This document shows, one piece after another, positions 34,698 through 44,114 of a stretch of 64,000 nt of DNA; positions within the stretch are counted from its first letter, which is position 1; each line of letters starts with the position of its first letter. The position numbers and the translations under genes are program-made. The notes below the pieces were generated by a model. The model did no database searches and was not told the origin of the DNA. It saw only the letters and a list, made by a program, of their open reading frames with translations. Source of the DNA: an uncultured Alistipes sp. (GTDB taxonomy: Bacteria > Bacteroidota > Bacteroidia > Bacteroidales > Rikenellaceae); assembly GCA_947629705.1 (NCBI GenBank), contig CANREN010000003.1, forward strand, positions 1 to 64,000, read 5' to 3'.

Positions 34698-35150
34698 TTA
34701 TCCTTGCGAAAAATCCGGAAAGCCGGTCAACGGAACGTAGCTGTCGCCGCGCTGTTCGCAGCAATAGTGTTTCAAGCCGTTGGTCAATACGATATAACGG
34801 GCCCCGAGCACCGAATTGTAGCGCACGGCCTGGCCGAAGACCGATCGGCCGATCGCGACATCGGGCGCCTTGCATTCGGCCAGCAGCAGCGGTCGCGCCG
34901 CATCGTCCACCACCACCACATCGGCCCGCTGCGGCTGCCCGTTGAGCGGCACGGGATACTCCTGCACGATGCGCAGAGCCGGTACGCCGCAATGCGAAAC
35001 CAAATAGGCGATCAGATGCTGGCGCACCCACTCCTCGGGCGTCAGTACAAGATAGGTGTTCCGCAAGGCATCCCATATTTCGACCTGTCCGCGCTGCTCG
35101 CGGGCGCGCAGACGGATGGGCGGAAAATGAAGTTCGGGCAATCGGGCCAT
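34698..35150 (-). CDS. Orphan type I restriction HsdR N-terminal-like (HSDR_N) nuclease-fold protein
   Basis: The 150-aa protein resembles the HSDR_N domain (PF13588). It begins EEWVRQHLIAYLVSHCGVP and continues YPVPLNGQPQRADVVVVDD, LLLAECKAP and RYIVLTNG. The D...E-x-K core of the PD-(D/E)xK nuclease fold is visible (Asp in RADVVV, ECK near 100). Length matches the small stand-alone Bacteroidota family. No methylase or specificity gene is nearby. The start at 35150 (MARLPELHF) fits the family; the longer ORF adds 36 unlikely codons. Confidence 0.82.
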   Translation of the reverse strand: MARLPELHFPPIRLRAREQRGQVEIWDALRNTYLVLTPEEWVRQHLIAYLVSHCGVPALRIVQEYPVPLNGQPQRADVVVVDDAARPLLLAECKAPDVAIGRSVFGQAVRYNSVLGARYIVLTNGLKHYCCEQRGDSYVPLTGFPDFSQG

Positions 35151-35171
35151 GCGGATCGGAAAATTTTGCGT

Positions 35172-35179
35172 AACTTTGG
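35172..35179 (+). promoter_or_regulatory. -7 box of the GH2-like gene
   Basis: TAACTTTG matches TAnnTTTG, 91 bp upstream of the 35271 ATG. Confidence 0.5.
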
Positions 35180-35270
35180 GCGATGAACAGGCACAGGGGC
35201 CGATTCGAGCATTCGAGCGACAATCGTCGATACCTGCGAGTACATAACCGCACAACAAATATACGGAATT

Positions 35271-36584
35271 ATGCGAAAGATTTCGGTTTTCATCCTCATT
35301 TTTTCATGGGTCATGGCGTGCGCACCGGCACTCCGTGCCCAATCGGCCCGCTCTGCCGGACGCGAACGCTCCCGCGGCGAGCTGCGCGTCTACCCCACCG
35401 AGGAAGAGGCGGCGGCCGCTGCAACCACCGACAACCGCTATCTGCGGAATCTGACCGAATGGTCGCACGAGGGCGAAACGTTCAGCATCCCGTTCACCGT
35501 ACCGTTCAGCTGGATCAACCGGCAGGTCTATTTCCACCTCGACGCGGCCTCCGCAGCCTATGAAGTCCTCGTCAACGGGCGGCAGACGGCCGCCAACAGC
35601 GATCCGTCCCTGCCTGCCGAGTTCGACATCACCCGATGGACGCACGAAGGGCACAATACGCTCGAAATCCGGTTGAAAAGCGCCTCCGAAACGGTTCCCG
35701 CAGAGAGTTGGCGCACCGATACGGAGCCGCAAATCGGACGGGCCTGGGTGATGACTCAACCGATCCTGCATATCCGCGACGTCATCGCCCGCACGAAACG
35801 GAACGAAACCGGCGCGGCCATCGCGGAAATCGGTCTCGTCATGAAGAGCGGCGCCCTCAACCCGCGCACTTCGCAGATCCACTACGAATTGCTGAATCCT
35901 GTCGGCGGACGCATCGCCGGCGGCAAGCAGTCGATCACGCTCGACATGCGTGGGGAGGATACGATCCGCTTCCTCGCCACACTGCCCGACACTCTGCTTT
36001 GGAGCCCGGCGCATCCCGTTCAGTGTACGCTGCGGCTGAAAACCCAGCACGAAGGACGTTACGTCGAATACATGGAATTGCCGATGGGATTCCGCGAAAT
36101 CGCGGTCGATCGGGAGGGTCGGATGCGCATCAATGGAGCGGAAACGACGCTGCGGGTCTGCGAAGCATCGCCCGCAATCGAAACGGACGAGATCGCCGTA
36201 TTGCGCGAAAAAGGGTATAATGTACTGAAAATGAAAGCAGGAAGCATACGACCGGGACTTTACGACGATTGCGACCGCGCAGGGATGCTCGTCATCGCGC
36301 AGGCCCCCATCGACACGAGCAAAAGCGGCCCGTCGCGCCGAAAGGGGGAAAATCCGTCGAACGACCCGCAATGGCGCCCCTGCTTCATCGAACGGATCGA
36401 AGACAGTTACCACACGTCGAAACGTCATCCGTCAGTCATCGCATTCAGCTTGGCCGAACGCTCCGCAAACGGCATCTGTCTCTACGACGGTTATTTGAAG
36501 GCCAAGCAGTTCGGCGATCCCCGTCCGTTCATCTACCGCGACGGCGGCAACGAATGGAACAACGATCCGTTGCAAATGGATTGA
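35271..36584 (+). CDS. GH2-like exported protein, probably truncated and non-catalytic
   Basis: The 437-aa protein has a signal peptide (FILIFSWVMACAPALRAQ), then a jelly-roll sugar-binding region (about 50-170; FTVPFSWINRQVYFHLDA, FDITRWTHEGHNTLEI), an Ig-like domain (about 180-275) and the first part of a TIM barrel (about 280-437). This order is that of glycoside hydrolase family 2. The catalytic acid/base segment, usually WSLGNES, reads FSLAERS here, so the Glu is lost, and the barrel ends soon after. Family GH2 enzymes are about 800-1000 aa. It may be a remnant or a carbohydrate-binding protein. Confidence 0.7.
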   Translation: MRKISVFILIFSWVMACAPALRAQSARSAGRERSRGELRVYPTEEEAAAAATTDNRYLRNLTEWSHEGETFSIPFTVPFSWINRQVYFHLDAASAAYEVLVNGRQTAANSDPSLPAEFDITRWTHEGHNTLEIRLKSASETVPAESWRTDTEPQIGRAWVMTQPILHIRDVIARTKRNETGAAIAEIGLVMKSGALNPRTSQIHYELLNPVGGRIAGGKQSITLDMRGEDTIRFLATLPDTLLWSPAHPVQCTLRLKTQHEGRYVEYMELPMGFREIAVDREGRMRINGAETTLRVCEASPAIETDEIAVLREKGYNVLKMKAGSIRPGLYDDCDRAGMLVIAQAPIDTSKSGPSRRKGENPSNDPQWRPCFIERIEDSYHTSKRHPSVIAFSLAERSANGICLYDGYLKAKQFGDPRPFIYRDGGNEWNNDPLQMD

Positions 36585-36617
36585 CCGTGCCTGTTTTTCG
36601 GGCGATGCTGAATTGAA

Positions 36618-36641
36618 AGAGGAGGCAGCCTTGCCTCCTCT
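36618..36641. terminator. Bidirectional terminator hairpin between the GH2-like gene and folD
   Basis: The perfect 10-bp stem AGAGGAGGCA-GCCT-TGCCTCCTCT lies between convergent stops. Downstream is T-rich on the plus strand (CGTTCTTATCTTTT) and UUUCAAUU on the minus strand. It should end the long nucleotide-biosynthesis transcript after folD. Confidence 0.7.
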
Positions 36642-36664
36642 CGTTCTTATCTTTTCAAAGTCGT

Positions 36665-37522
36665 TCAGGCTCCGTGCCCGTTCAGGAAGCACTCGATCGT
36701 GTTCTCCATCAGGCAGCAGATAGTCATCGGCCCGACGCCGCCCGGCACCGGCGTAATGACCGACGCCTTGGGTTCCACGGCCGCAAAATCGACGTCGCCG
36801 CACAGTTTGTCCGTCTCGGGATCGCGATTGACCCCCACGTCGATCACGACGGCGCCTTCACGCACCATGTCGCCCTTAATGAATTTCGGACGCCCCACGG
36901 CCACGACCAGAATATCGGCCTGCCGCGTTACGGCGCCGAGGTCGTGCGTGCGGCTATGGGCCATCGTAACCGTCGCATTCGCATCCAACAGCAGCTTCGA
37001 CACGGGCAGCCCCACGATATTGCTGCGGCCGACCACCACGGCCTGCCGCCCTTCGAGTTCGACGCCTGCCGTGCGCAGCATCCGCAAAATTCCTTTCGGC
37101 GTGCAAGGCAGCGTGCAGGGCTGTTTCTGCCACAAAGCCGCGACATTCAACGGATGAAATCCGTCGACGTCCTTCGACCGATCGACGGCAGCGATCACCC
37201 GATCCGTATCGATATGCTTCGGCAAAGGCAACTGCACCAGGATGCCGTCCACCTCCGGATCGGCATTCAGTCCGGCGATCAGTTCGAGCAACTCCGCCTC
37301 CGCAATCGTCTCGGGACGCCGAATCGTCGTATTCCGGATGCCCACCTCGGCCGACGCCTTCGCCTTGCCGGTTACATAGCTCACGCTCGCCGGGTCGTCG
37401 CCCACGAGGATGACCGCCAAATGGGGAACCCGACCGTATTTTTCGGGAAACGCAGCGACCTGCGCCGCCATTTCGGCTTTCAGACGGGCCGAAAGTTCTT
37501 TTCCGCTAATGATTTTCGCCAT
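36665..37522 (-). CDS. folD: Bifunctional methylene-THF dehydrogenase/cyclohydrolase
   Basis: The 285-aa enzyme converts 5,10-methylene-THF to 10-formyl-THF in two steps. It shows LAVILVGDDPASVSYV, the catalytic Lys region YVTGKAKASAEVGI, VQLPLPKHID, PCTPKGILRML, and the NADP loop VVGRSNIVGLPVSKLLL. It is the last gene of the purine run. This fits its role, because PurN and PurH both consume 10-formyl-THF. Confidence 0.97.
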   Translation of the reverse strand: MAKIISGKELSARLKAEMAAQVAAFPEKYGRVPHLAVILVGDDPASVSYVTGKAKASAEVGIRNTTIRRPETIAEAELLELIAGLNADPEVDGILVQLPLPKHIDTDRVIAAVDRSKDVDGFHPLNVAALWQKQPCTLPCTPKGILRMLRTAGVELEGRQAVVVGRSNIVGLPVSKLLLDANATVTMAHSRTHDLGAVTRQADILVVAVGRPKFIKGDMVREGAVVIDVGVNRDPETDKLCGDVDFAAVEPKASVITPVPGGVGPMTICCLMENTIECFLNGHGA

Positions 37523-37532
37523 ATATTCCGCT

Positions 37533-38780
37533 TTATCGATTCAACGCCTGCCAACCGATATCGGTACGGTGGAACAGCTCTCCGCAATCGATGCGCCCGA
37601 CATTCCGCAAAGCCGCCGCACGGGCCTCGGCCAGATTCCCCCCACGGCCCAACACGAACAGCACGCGGCCGCCGGCGGTCAGCACGCGGTCGCCGTCGGC
37701 ACGGGTTCCCATGTGGTAGACCGTCCCTTCGACAGCATCCAATCCTTTGATTTCGAAGCCTTTTTCGTAAGCGTTCGGATACCCTTTCGTTGCCAGCACG
37801 ATGCCCAACGTCGCGCAATCGTGCCACCGCAGCGTCGTATCGCCGCCATCGGCCACGGCACAGAAAACATCCACAATGTCCGAAGCCAATCGCGGCAGGA
37901 CGACTTCGGTCTCGGGATCGCCGAATCGAGCGTTGAATTCGATCACCTTGATGCCCTGCGGCGTCTTCATCAACCCGCCGTAAAGCACCCCCGTAAAGGG
38001 CGTTCCCTCGGCGGCCATCGCCGCAGCCGTCGGCCGCATGATCCGCTCCAAGGCGAAGCGTTCGTCCTCGGGCGTGATGAACGGCAGCGGCGAATAGGCG
38101 CCCATACCGCCCGTATTGGGCCCCTCGTCGCCGTCGTAGGCCCGTTTGTGATCCTGCGCCAAGGCCATCGGCCACACCTTGCTGCCGGAGACGAAGCACA
38201 TGAACGAAAATTCGGGACCGGTCAGACACTCCTCGACGACCACGCGCCCCGCACCGAATTTGTCATCCAGCAGCATGTCGCGCAAGGCGGCATCAGCTTC
38301 CTCCAACGTCCGAGCGACCACGACCCCCTTGCCGGCAGCCAGTCCGTCGTACTTCAACACGATCGGGGCCCCCTGCTCGACGACGTATGCCCGAGCCTGC
38401 TCGTAATCGTCGAAACTGCGGTAGGCCGCCGTCGGGATTCCGTAACGGGTCATCAACTCCTTGGCGAACTCTTTGGAGGTCTCGATGCGGGCTGCGGCCT
38501 TCGTCGGGCCGAAAATCCGCAATCCGGCCGACCGGAACGCATCGACAATGCCCACAGCCAAAGCCGCTTCGGGCCCCACGACCGTCAAACCGATCCGCTT
38601 CGTCCGAGCGAAATCGAGCAGCCGATCGACTTCGGTTTCGCGGATCGCCACGCATTCGGCCTGCCGCGCGATGCCGGCATTGCCCGGGGCACAATAGATT
38701 TTTTCGACCTGCGCCGATCGCGTCAAGGCATCGACAACGGCATGTTCGCGGCCGCCCGACCCCACTACCAAAACGTTCAT
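37533..38780 (-). CDS. purD: Phosphoribosylamine-glycine ligase
   Basis: The 415-aa ATP-grasp enzyme joins glycine to phosphoribosylamine (step 2 of IMP synthesis). Motifs are NVLVVGSGGREHAV at the start, the ATP-grasp lid GLAAGKGVVVA, and EFNARFGDPETEVVLPRL. I start at the ATG giving MNVLVVGSGG; ATG at 38786 and TTG at 38795 are alternatives. It follows purH closely and ends 10 bp before folD. Confidence 0.97.
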   Translation of the reverse strand: MNVLVVGSGGREHAVVDALTRSAQVEKIYCAPGNAGIARQAECVAIRETEVDRLLDFARTKRIGLTVVGPEAALAVGIVDAFRSAGLRIFGPTKAAARIETSKEFAKELMTRYGIPTAAYRSFDDYEQARAYVVEQGAPIVLKYDGLAAGKGVVVARTLEEADAALRDMLLDDKFGAGRVVVEECLTGPEFSFMCFVSGSKVWPMALAQDHKRAYDGDEGPNTGGMGAYSPLPFITPEDERFALERIMRPTAAAMAAEGTPFTGVLYGGLMKTPQGIKVIEFNARFGDPETEVVLPRLASDIVDVFCAVADGGDTTLRWHDCATLGIVLATKGYPNAYEKGFEIKGLDAVEGTVYHMGTRADGDRVLTAGGRVLFVLGRGGNLAEARAAALRNVGRIDCGELFHRTDIGWQALNR

Positions 38781-38795
38781 ACTCATGCTATTCAA

Positions 38796-40325
38796 TCAAT
38801 GTTTGAAATGGCGTTCGCCCGTGAACAACATGGCGATTCCCAACTCGTTGGCCTTGCGGATGGAATCCTCGTCGCGCACCGAGCCGCCCGGCTGAACGAT
38901 TGCCGCAACGCCGAACTCGCCCGCCAGCGTTACGCAATCGTCGAACGGGAAAAATCCGTCCGAAGCCAGCACCAACCCTTCGGTATGACCGGACAGATGG
39001 GCCTGATGCAGCGCGATCTCCGCCGAACCGATGCGGTTCATCTGACCGGCACCGACGCCCAACGTCCGGCCCTCCTTCACGACGACGATCGCGTTCGATT
39101 TCACGTGTTTCACGATGCGCCAGCCGAAATTCAGATCGTCCAACGCCTGTGCGGCAGGCTGCCGCTCCGTAACGCACATATCGGCCGAAACGGGGCGCGT
39201 CGCGGTGTCCAAATCCTGCACCAACAGACCGCCGTTGACGCTCACGTACTGCCGCACGTCGCCCGCCGCATCGTCCATCGGCACCTCCAACAATCGCAGG
39301 TTCTTCTTGGTGCGCAGCACCTCCAATGCCTCTGCGTCGAACTTCGGCGCCATGATGATCTCCAAGAAGACGGGCTTCATCGACTCGGCCGCCTCACGGG
39401 TTACGGTGCAGTTGGTCGCCACGATCCCGCCGAAAATCGACACCTTGTCGGCTTCGTAAGCCTTGCTCCATGCCTCGACGACATCGCGGCCGACCGCCGC
39501 GCCGCACGGATTCATGTGCTTCAACCCCACGCAGAACGGCTGCCGGAACTCGCGCACGATGCACAAAGCGGCGTTCGCATCCTGTATGTTGTTGTACGAA
39601 AGCTCCTTGCCGTTCAGCTGACGAGCGAACGCCAGCGAATAAGGCACGGGCTGCTGCTCGCGGTAGAATTTGGCCGACTGGTGCGGATTTTCGCCGTAGC
39701 GCAGCGGTTGCGCGAGCGTATATTCGAGGAACAACTTCTCCTCCAAACCCGCCTGGGCCCGCATGTAGGTGGCGATCATCGTATCGTATTCGGCCGTATG
39801 AGTGTAGGCCTTGGCCGAAAGTTGCAGACGGGTTTCGCGCTTCGTATTGCCCTCCGCGCGGATTTCGTCGAGCACACGGCCGTAATCCGCCGGATCGCAG
39901 ACGACCGTAACATTGACCCAGTTCTTGGCCGCCGAACGCAGCATCGACGGGCCGCCGATGTCGATATTCTCGACCGCCTCCTCCATCGTTACGCCCTCGC
40001 GCGCGATCGTCTGCCGGAACGGATAGAGGTTCACGCAAACCAAATCGATGAATTCGATGCCGTTCGCGCGCAACGCCTCGACATGTTCCGGCCGATCGCG
40101 GCGGGCCAGGAGACCGCCGTGCACCTTGGGGTGCAGGGTCTTGACGCGTCCGCCGCAAATTTCGGGAAAGCCCGTAACCTCGCTGATATTCAACACTTCG
40201 ACACCGCTTCCGCGCAGCAATTTCATCGTGCCGCCCGTAGCGATGACCTCCCAGCCCGCTTCGCGCAGGCCGCGGGCGAAATCGACTACGCCCGTCTTGT
40301 CGCTTACACTGACTAAAGCTCGCAT
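38796..40325 (-). CDS. purH: Bifunctional AICAR transformylase/IMP cyclohydrolase
   Basis: The 509-aa enzyme does the last two steps to IMP. The N-terminal MGS-like cyclohydrolase domain (about 1-190) begins RALVSVSDKTGVVDFARGL and includes VKTLHPKVHGGLLARRD. The C-terminal transformylase has the KHMNPCGAAVG stretch and SDGFFPFDDCV. It uses 10-formyl-THF, which FolD from the same run makes. The start overlaps the purN stop (TAATG). Confidence 0.97.
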   Translation of the reverse strand: MRALVSVSDKTGVVDFARGLREAGWEVIATGGTMKLLRGSGVEVLNISEVTGFPEICGGRVKTLHPKVHGGLLARRDRPEHVEALRANGIEFIDLVCVNLYPFRQTIAREGVTMEEAVENIDIGGPSMLRSAAKNWVNVTVVCDPADYGRVLDEIRAEGNTKRETRLQLSAKAYTHTAEYDTMIATYMRAQAGLEEKLFLEYTLAQPLRYGENPHQSAKFYREQQPVPYSLAFARQLNGKELSYNNIQDANAALCIVREFRQPFCVGLKHMNPCGAAVGRDVVEAWSKAYEADKVSIFGGIVATNCTVTREAAESMKPVFLEIIMAPKFDAEALEVLRTKKNLRLLEVPMDDAAGDVRQYVSVNGGLLVQDLDTATRPVSADMCVTERQPAAQALDDLNFGWRIVKHVKSNAIVVVKEGRTLGVGAGQMNRIGSAEIALHQAHLSGHTEGLVLASDGFFPFDDCVTLAGEFGVAAIVQPGGSVRDEDSIRKANELGIAMLFTGERHFKH

Positions 40326-40888
40326 TATCGTTCGATCAATTTTTTGATTGTATCCACATAAAGCGAATGTTCCACCGCATGGATCATCGCCTCCAATTCG
40401 GCGAGGTCGCCGCCCTCGTAGGGGAAGGCCCGCTGGGCGATGATCCGACCGCCGTCCAATTCGGCATCCACATAATGGATCGTTACGCCGAAGACCTTCA
40501 CGCCGTATGCCAGCGCCTGCCCGATGGCATGGGCTCCGCGGAACGCCGGCAGCAGCGAGGGATGGACATTGATGATCCGTCCGCCGTAAGCCCGCAGCAT
40601 TTCGTCGCCCACAATCCGCATGTAACCGGCCAGGCAGACCAATTCCACCCCTGCCGCATCGAGCCGCGCGACGATTTCACGCTCATAGGCGGCTTTCGAA
40701 GCGTATTGCCTCGGTGCAAAAACGAACACTTCGATCCCACGACGGGCCGCCCGTTCGACCGCCGTCGCGTCGGGTTTGTCGCAGACTAACAAGACGACTT
40801 CGGCATCCAGCACGCCCCGTTCGCAGGCGTCGGCGATCGCCTCGAAGTTCGTACCGCAGCCGCTGGCAAAAACAGCAAGCCGGTGCAT
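40325..40888 (-). CDS. purN: Phosphoribosylglycinamide formyltransferase
   Basis: The 187-aa folate-dependent enzyme formylates GAR (step 3). It has the N-terminal LAVFASGCGTNFEAI, the catalytic segment INVHPSLLPAFRG with the conserved Asn and His, and VTIHYVDAELDGG containing the key Asp. Length is slightly short of E. coli PurN (212). It lies 3 bp after purM and overlaps purH by one base. Confidence 0.97.
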   Translation of the reverse strand: MHRLAVFASGCGTNFEAIADACERGVLDAEVVLLVCDKPDATAVERAARRGIEVFVFAPRQYASKAAYEREIVARLDAAGVELVCLAGYMRIVGDEMLRAYGGRIINVHPSLLPAFRGAHAIGQALAYGVKVFGVTIHYVDAELDGGRIIAQRAFPYEGGDLAELEAMIHAVEHSLYVDTIKKLIER

Positions 40889-40891
40889 CGG

Positions 40892-41917
40892 CTAACGGAT
40901 TACGACCCCGGGCGCTTCGGTGATCCGACCGATCACCGAAGCGCGTTCGCCGGCCGCCTCCAACAACCCGATGGCCCGCTGCGCCTCGCCGGCATCCAGC
41001 GCGATGACCATACCGATACCCATGTTGAAAATGTTGAACATTTCGCGATGAGGCACCTTGCCGTACTGCTCGAGGAGGCGGAAAACGGGCAGAATCTCCC
41101 ATGTTCCCTCCTCGATCTCGATGCCCTGCCCCTCGTGCAGGATGCGGGGGATATTCTCGTCGAATCCGCCGCCCGTGATATGGCTGATCCCGTGCACGCT
41201 GCAGTTGCGGATCACTTCGAGCACCTGTTTCACGTAGATTTTCGTCGGGGTCAGCAGCACCTCGCCCAGCAACTTGTGCGACAGCTCGGGATAGGAGCGG
41301 TGCACGTCCAATCCGTTGTCGGCGATGATCTTGCGCACCAAGCTGAAGCCGTTGGAGTGGACGCCGCTCGACGCGATGCCCACCAGCACGTCGCCCGTGC
41401 AGACCTTCGATCCGTCGATCAACTGCGATTTCTCGACCGCGCCGACCGTGAATCCGGCGATATCGTATTCGCCGTCGGCATACATGCCCGGCATCTCGGC
41501 AGTCTCGCCGCCCACCAGCGCGCAACCGGCCTGCCGGCATCCCTCGGCGACACCGGCGACGATCGCCTCGATCTTCTGCGGTTCGTTGCGGCCGACCGCC
41601 ACGTAGTCGAGAAATTCGAGCGGTTCGGCGCCCTGCGCCAGCACGTCGTTGACGCACATTGCCACGGCGTCAATGCCGATCGTATCGTGTTTGTCGAGCG
41701 CAAAAGCTATTTTCAGTTTGGTTCCCACGCCGTCCGTACCGCTCACCAACACGGGTTCCCTGTACCCCAATGCCGAGAGGTCGAACATGCCGCCGAACGC
41801 GCCGATATTTCCCATCACGCCCGCACGGGCCGTCGACGCCACATGTTTCCTGATGCGGCGCACCACTTCGTATCCGGCCTCCAAATTCACGCCGGCCTTT
41901 TCATAAGATTGAGCCAT
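40892..41917 (-). CDS. purM: Phosphoribosylformylglycinamidine cyclo-ligase
   Basis: The 341-aa AIR synthetase closes the imidazole ring (step 5). Motifs are [53 protein letters not shown], and [13 protein letters not shown]. It resembles PurL in fold, as expected. The start is the ATG at 41917, 25 bp after purF. Confidence 0.97.
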   Translation of the reverse strand: MAQSYEKAGVNLEAGYEVVRRIRKHVASTARAGVMGNIGAFGGMFDLSALGYREPVLVSGTDGVGTKLKIAFALDKHDTIGIDAVAMCVNDVLAQGAEPLEFLDYVAVGRNEPQKIEAIVAGVAEGCRQAGCALVGGETAEMPGMYADGEYDIAGFTVGAVEKSQLIDGSKVCTGDVLVGIASSGVHSNGFSLVRKIIADNGLDVHRSYPELSHKLLGEVLLTPTKIYVKQVLEVIRNCSVHGISHITGGGFDENIPRILHEGQGIEIEEGTWEILPVFRLLEQYGKVPHREMFNIFNMGIGMVIALDAGEAQRAIGLLEAAGERASVIGRITEAPGVVIR

Positions 41918-41942
41918 CTCTTTTTGAATTGTGAATGCTGAA

Positions 41943-43358
41943 TTATTTATCGTCTTTGTTCGCCTGCGTTACCGATTGATACAACGCCGTCGGATAGTGG
42001 CCCGTATAGCAGGCTAAACACAGTTCGCTGCGTCCGCCGGCCTGCAACAGCGCCTCCTTCGACAGAAAAGCCAGCGAATCGCTGCCGATCTCCCGCCCGA
42101 CCTCCTCGACGCTCTTGCGGGCCGAGATCAGTTCGTCGTAGGTCGACGTGTCGACCCCGTAGAAACAGGGATTGGTCATCGGCGGCGAGGCGATGCGCAC
42201 ATGCACGGCCGTCGCACCGGCCTCGCGCAGCATCGCCACGATGCGCCGCGACGTCGTACCGCGCACGATCGAATCGTCGACCAACACGACGCGCCTGCCC
42301 CGCACAATGGTGCGCACGGCCGAGAGTTTCATCCGCACGCCCCGTTCGCGCAGCTCCTGCGACGGCTGGATGAACGTCCGGCCGATATATTTGTTCTTGA
42401 TGAGGCCCATTTCGTAGGGCAGGCCGCTCGCTTCGGCATACCCCATCGCGGCGCTCAAGCTCGAATCGGGGACGCCGACCACAATATCGGCATCGGCGGG
42501 TGCTTCGCGCCACAGAATCCGGCCTGTCTCCTTGCGGAAAGCGTGGACGTTGCAGCCCTCGATGTCGCTGTCCGGACGAGCGAAATAGACATACTCCATC
42601 GCGCACATCTGCCGCCGCTTGTATTGCGAATAGTCGCGGCTGCGCAGGCCGTGCGTGTCGATGGTTACGATCTCGCCCGGCTCGACGTCGCGCAGGAACT
42701 CGGCCCCCAGCGCATCGAAAGCGCACGTCTCGCTCGACACGACGTAGCCGTCGTGCAACCGCCCGATGGACAACGGACGCAAGCCGTACTTGTCGCGGCA
42801 GGCGTAGATGCGGTTGGCCGTCATGACTAAAAAGGCGAAAGCGCCTTCGAGCATGTTCAAGGCGTCGATGATGGAGAAAATACGCGGACGATCGCACCTG
42901 GCCTCTTTCTTGATCAGATGGGCCAGAATCTCGCTGTCCGACGTCGACTGGAACAGGCTGCCCCTGTTCTCCAGATACTGCCGCAGCTGAACGGAATTGA
43001 CCAAATTGCCGTTATGCGCCAAAGCGAAATCGCCCGAATTGTGGCGGAACAGGAAAGGCTGGATATTCTCGCTCGTATTGCCGCCCGTCGTCGAATAACG
43101 CACATGACCGATCGTCATCGAGCCGGCCAGCTTCGACAATTTGTCGCCGCTGAAAACCTCGGTTACCAATCCGGCGCCCTTCACCCGATGGAAGCGGCCG
43201 TCGGCATCGACGCTCACGATGCCGCACCCCTCCTGTCCGCGATGCTGCAACGCGTGCAGTCCGTAATAGGTCAACGACGCGGCATCCGGAACCCCGAAGA
43301 TGCCGAAAACCCCGCACTCCTCGTGCAGCTCGCGGTCGTATATCGCCTGTTGCAGCAT
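41943..43358 (-). CDS. purF: Amidophosphoribosyltransferase
   Basis: The 471-aa enzyme makes phosphoribosylamine from PRPP and glutamine (committed step). A short propeptide ([14 protein letters not shown]) precedes the catalytic Cys of ECGVFGIFG, so this is the processed type. The C-terminal CLACYTG pair and earlier cysteines suggest a B. subtilis-like 4Fe-4S form. The PRPP loop is [15 protein letters not shown] removed 42 upstream codons of the track ORF that overlap purC. Confidence 0.97.
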   Translation of the reverse strand: MLQQAIYDRELHEECGVFGIFGVPDAASLTYYGLHALQHRGQEGCGIVSVDADGRFHRVKGAGLVTEVFSGDKLSKLAGSMTIGHVRYSTTGGNTSENIQPFLFRHNSGDFALAHNGNLVNSVQLRQYLENRGSLFQSTSDSEILAHLIKKEARCDRPRIFSIIDALNMLEGAFAFLVMTANRIYACRDKYGLRPLSIGRLHDGYVVSSETCAFDALGAEFLRDVEPGEIVTIDTHGLRSRDYSQYKRRQMCAMEYVYFARPDSDIEGCNVHAFRKETGRILWREAPADADIVVGVPDSSLSAAMGYAEASGLPYEMGLIKNKYIGRTFIQPSQELRERGVRMKLSAVRTIVRGRRVVLVDDSIVRGTTSRRIVAMLREAGATAVHVRIASPPMTNPCFYGVDTSTYDELISARKSVEEVGREIGSDSLAFLSKEALLQAGGRSELCLACYTGHYPTALYQSVTQANKDDK

Positions 43359-43360
43359 GG

Positions 43361-44077
43361 TTATTCGACCGCCTTTTTCAAACGGGCCAAAATCTCCTCG
43401 TAGGCTTCGCGCACGCGGCCCAGGTCGCGGCGGAAGCGGTCTTTGTCGAGCTTTTCGTTGGTCGAAGCATCCCACAGGCGGCACGTATCGGGCGACACCT
43501 CGTCGGCCAGGACGATTTCGCCGTCGGAGGTCTTTCCAAACTCGATCTTGAAGTCGATGAGCCGAATGTTCATCTTGGCGAACAGGCCTTTCAACACTTC
43601 GTTGATGCGGGCCGTCATCGCATAAATCTGTTTCAGCTCGTCATAAGTGGCCGCACCCAACGCCACAGCGTGATGGTCGTTGATGAGCGGATCGCCGAGC
43701 TCGTCCTTCTTGTAGCAGATGTCGTAGATGACATTCGAGGGCTGCGTCCCCTCCTCGATGCCCAACCGCTGCGCCATCGAACCGGCAATGACGTTGCGGA
43801 CGATCACCTCGAGCGGAATGATCTTCACGCGGCGGCACAACTGATCGCGGTCGTTGAGCGTCTCAATGTAGTGGGTCTTGACGCCCGCCTTGTGCAACTC
43901 GTGGAAGATGAGGGTCGAGATGGCGTTGTTCAGCACGCCCTTGTTCTCGATGGTCGCCTTCTTAATGTTGTTGAACGCCGTCGCCGCATCCTTGTAGTGG
44001 ATGATGATTTTGTCGGGGTCGTCCGTCAGAAATACCTGTTTTGCCTTGCCCTCGTAGAGCATTTCGAGCTGTTTCAT
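43361..44077 (-). CDS. purC: SAICAR synthase
   Basis: The 238-aa enzyme adds aspartate to CAIR (step 8). It starts [20 protein letters not shown] and shows [23 protein letters not shown], and [14 protein letters not shown]. Length is that of E. coli PurC (237). It ends 2 bp before purF. Confidence 0.97.
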   Translation of the reverse strand: MKQLEMLYEGKAKQVFLTDDPDKIIIHYKDAATAFNNIKKATIENKGVLNNAISTLIFHELHKAGVKTHYIETLNDRDQLCRRVKIIPLEVIVRNVIAGSMAQRLGIEEGTQPSNVIYDICYKKDELGDPLINDHHAVALGAATYDELKQIYAMTARINEVLKGLFAKMNIRLIDFKIEFGKTSDGEIVLADEVSPDTCRLWDASTNEKLDKDRFRRDLGRVREAYEEILARLKKAVE

Positions 44078-44114
44078 ACGTTTTTATTTGATTTGTTGTA
44101 CTTCTCTTTTTCGT

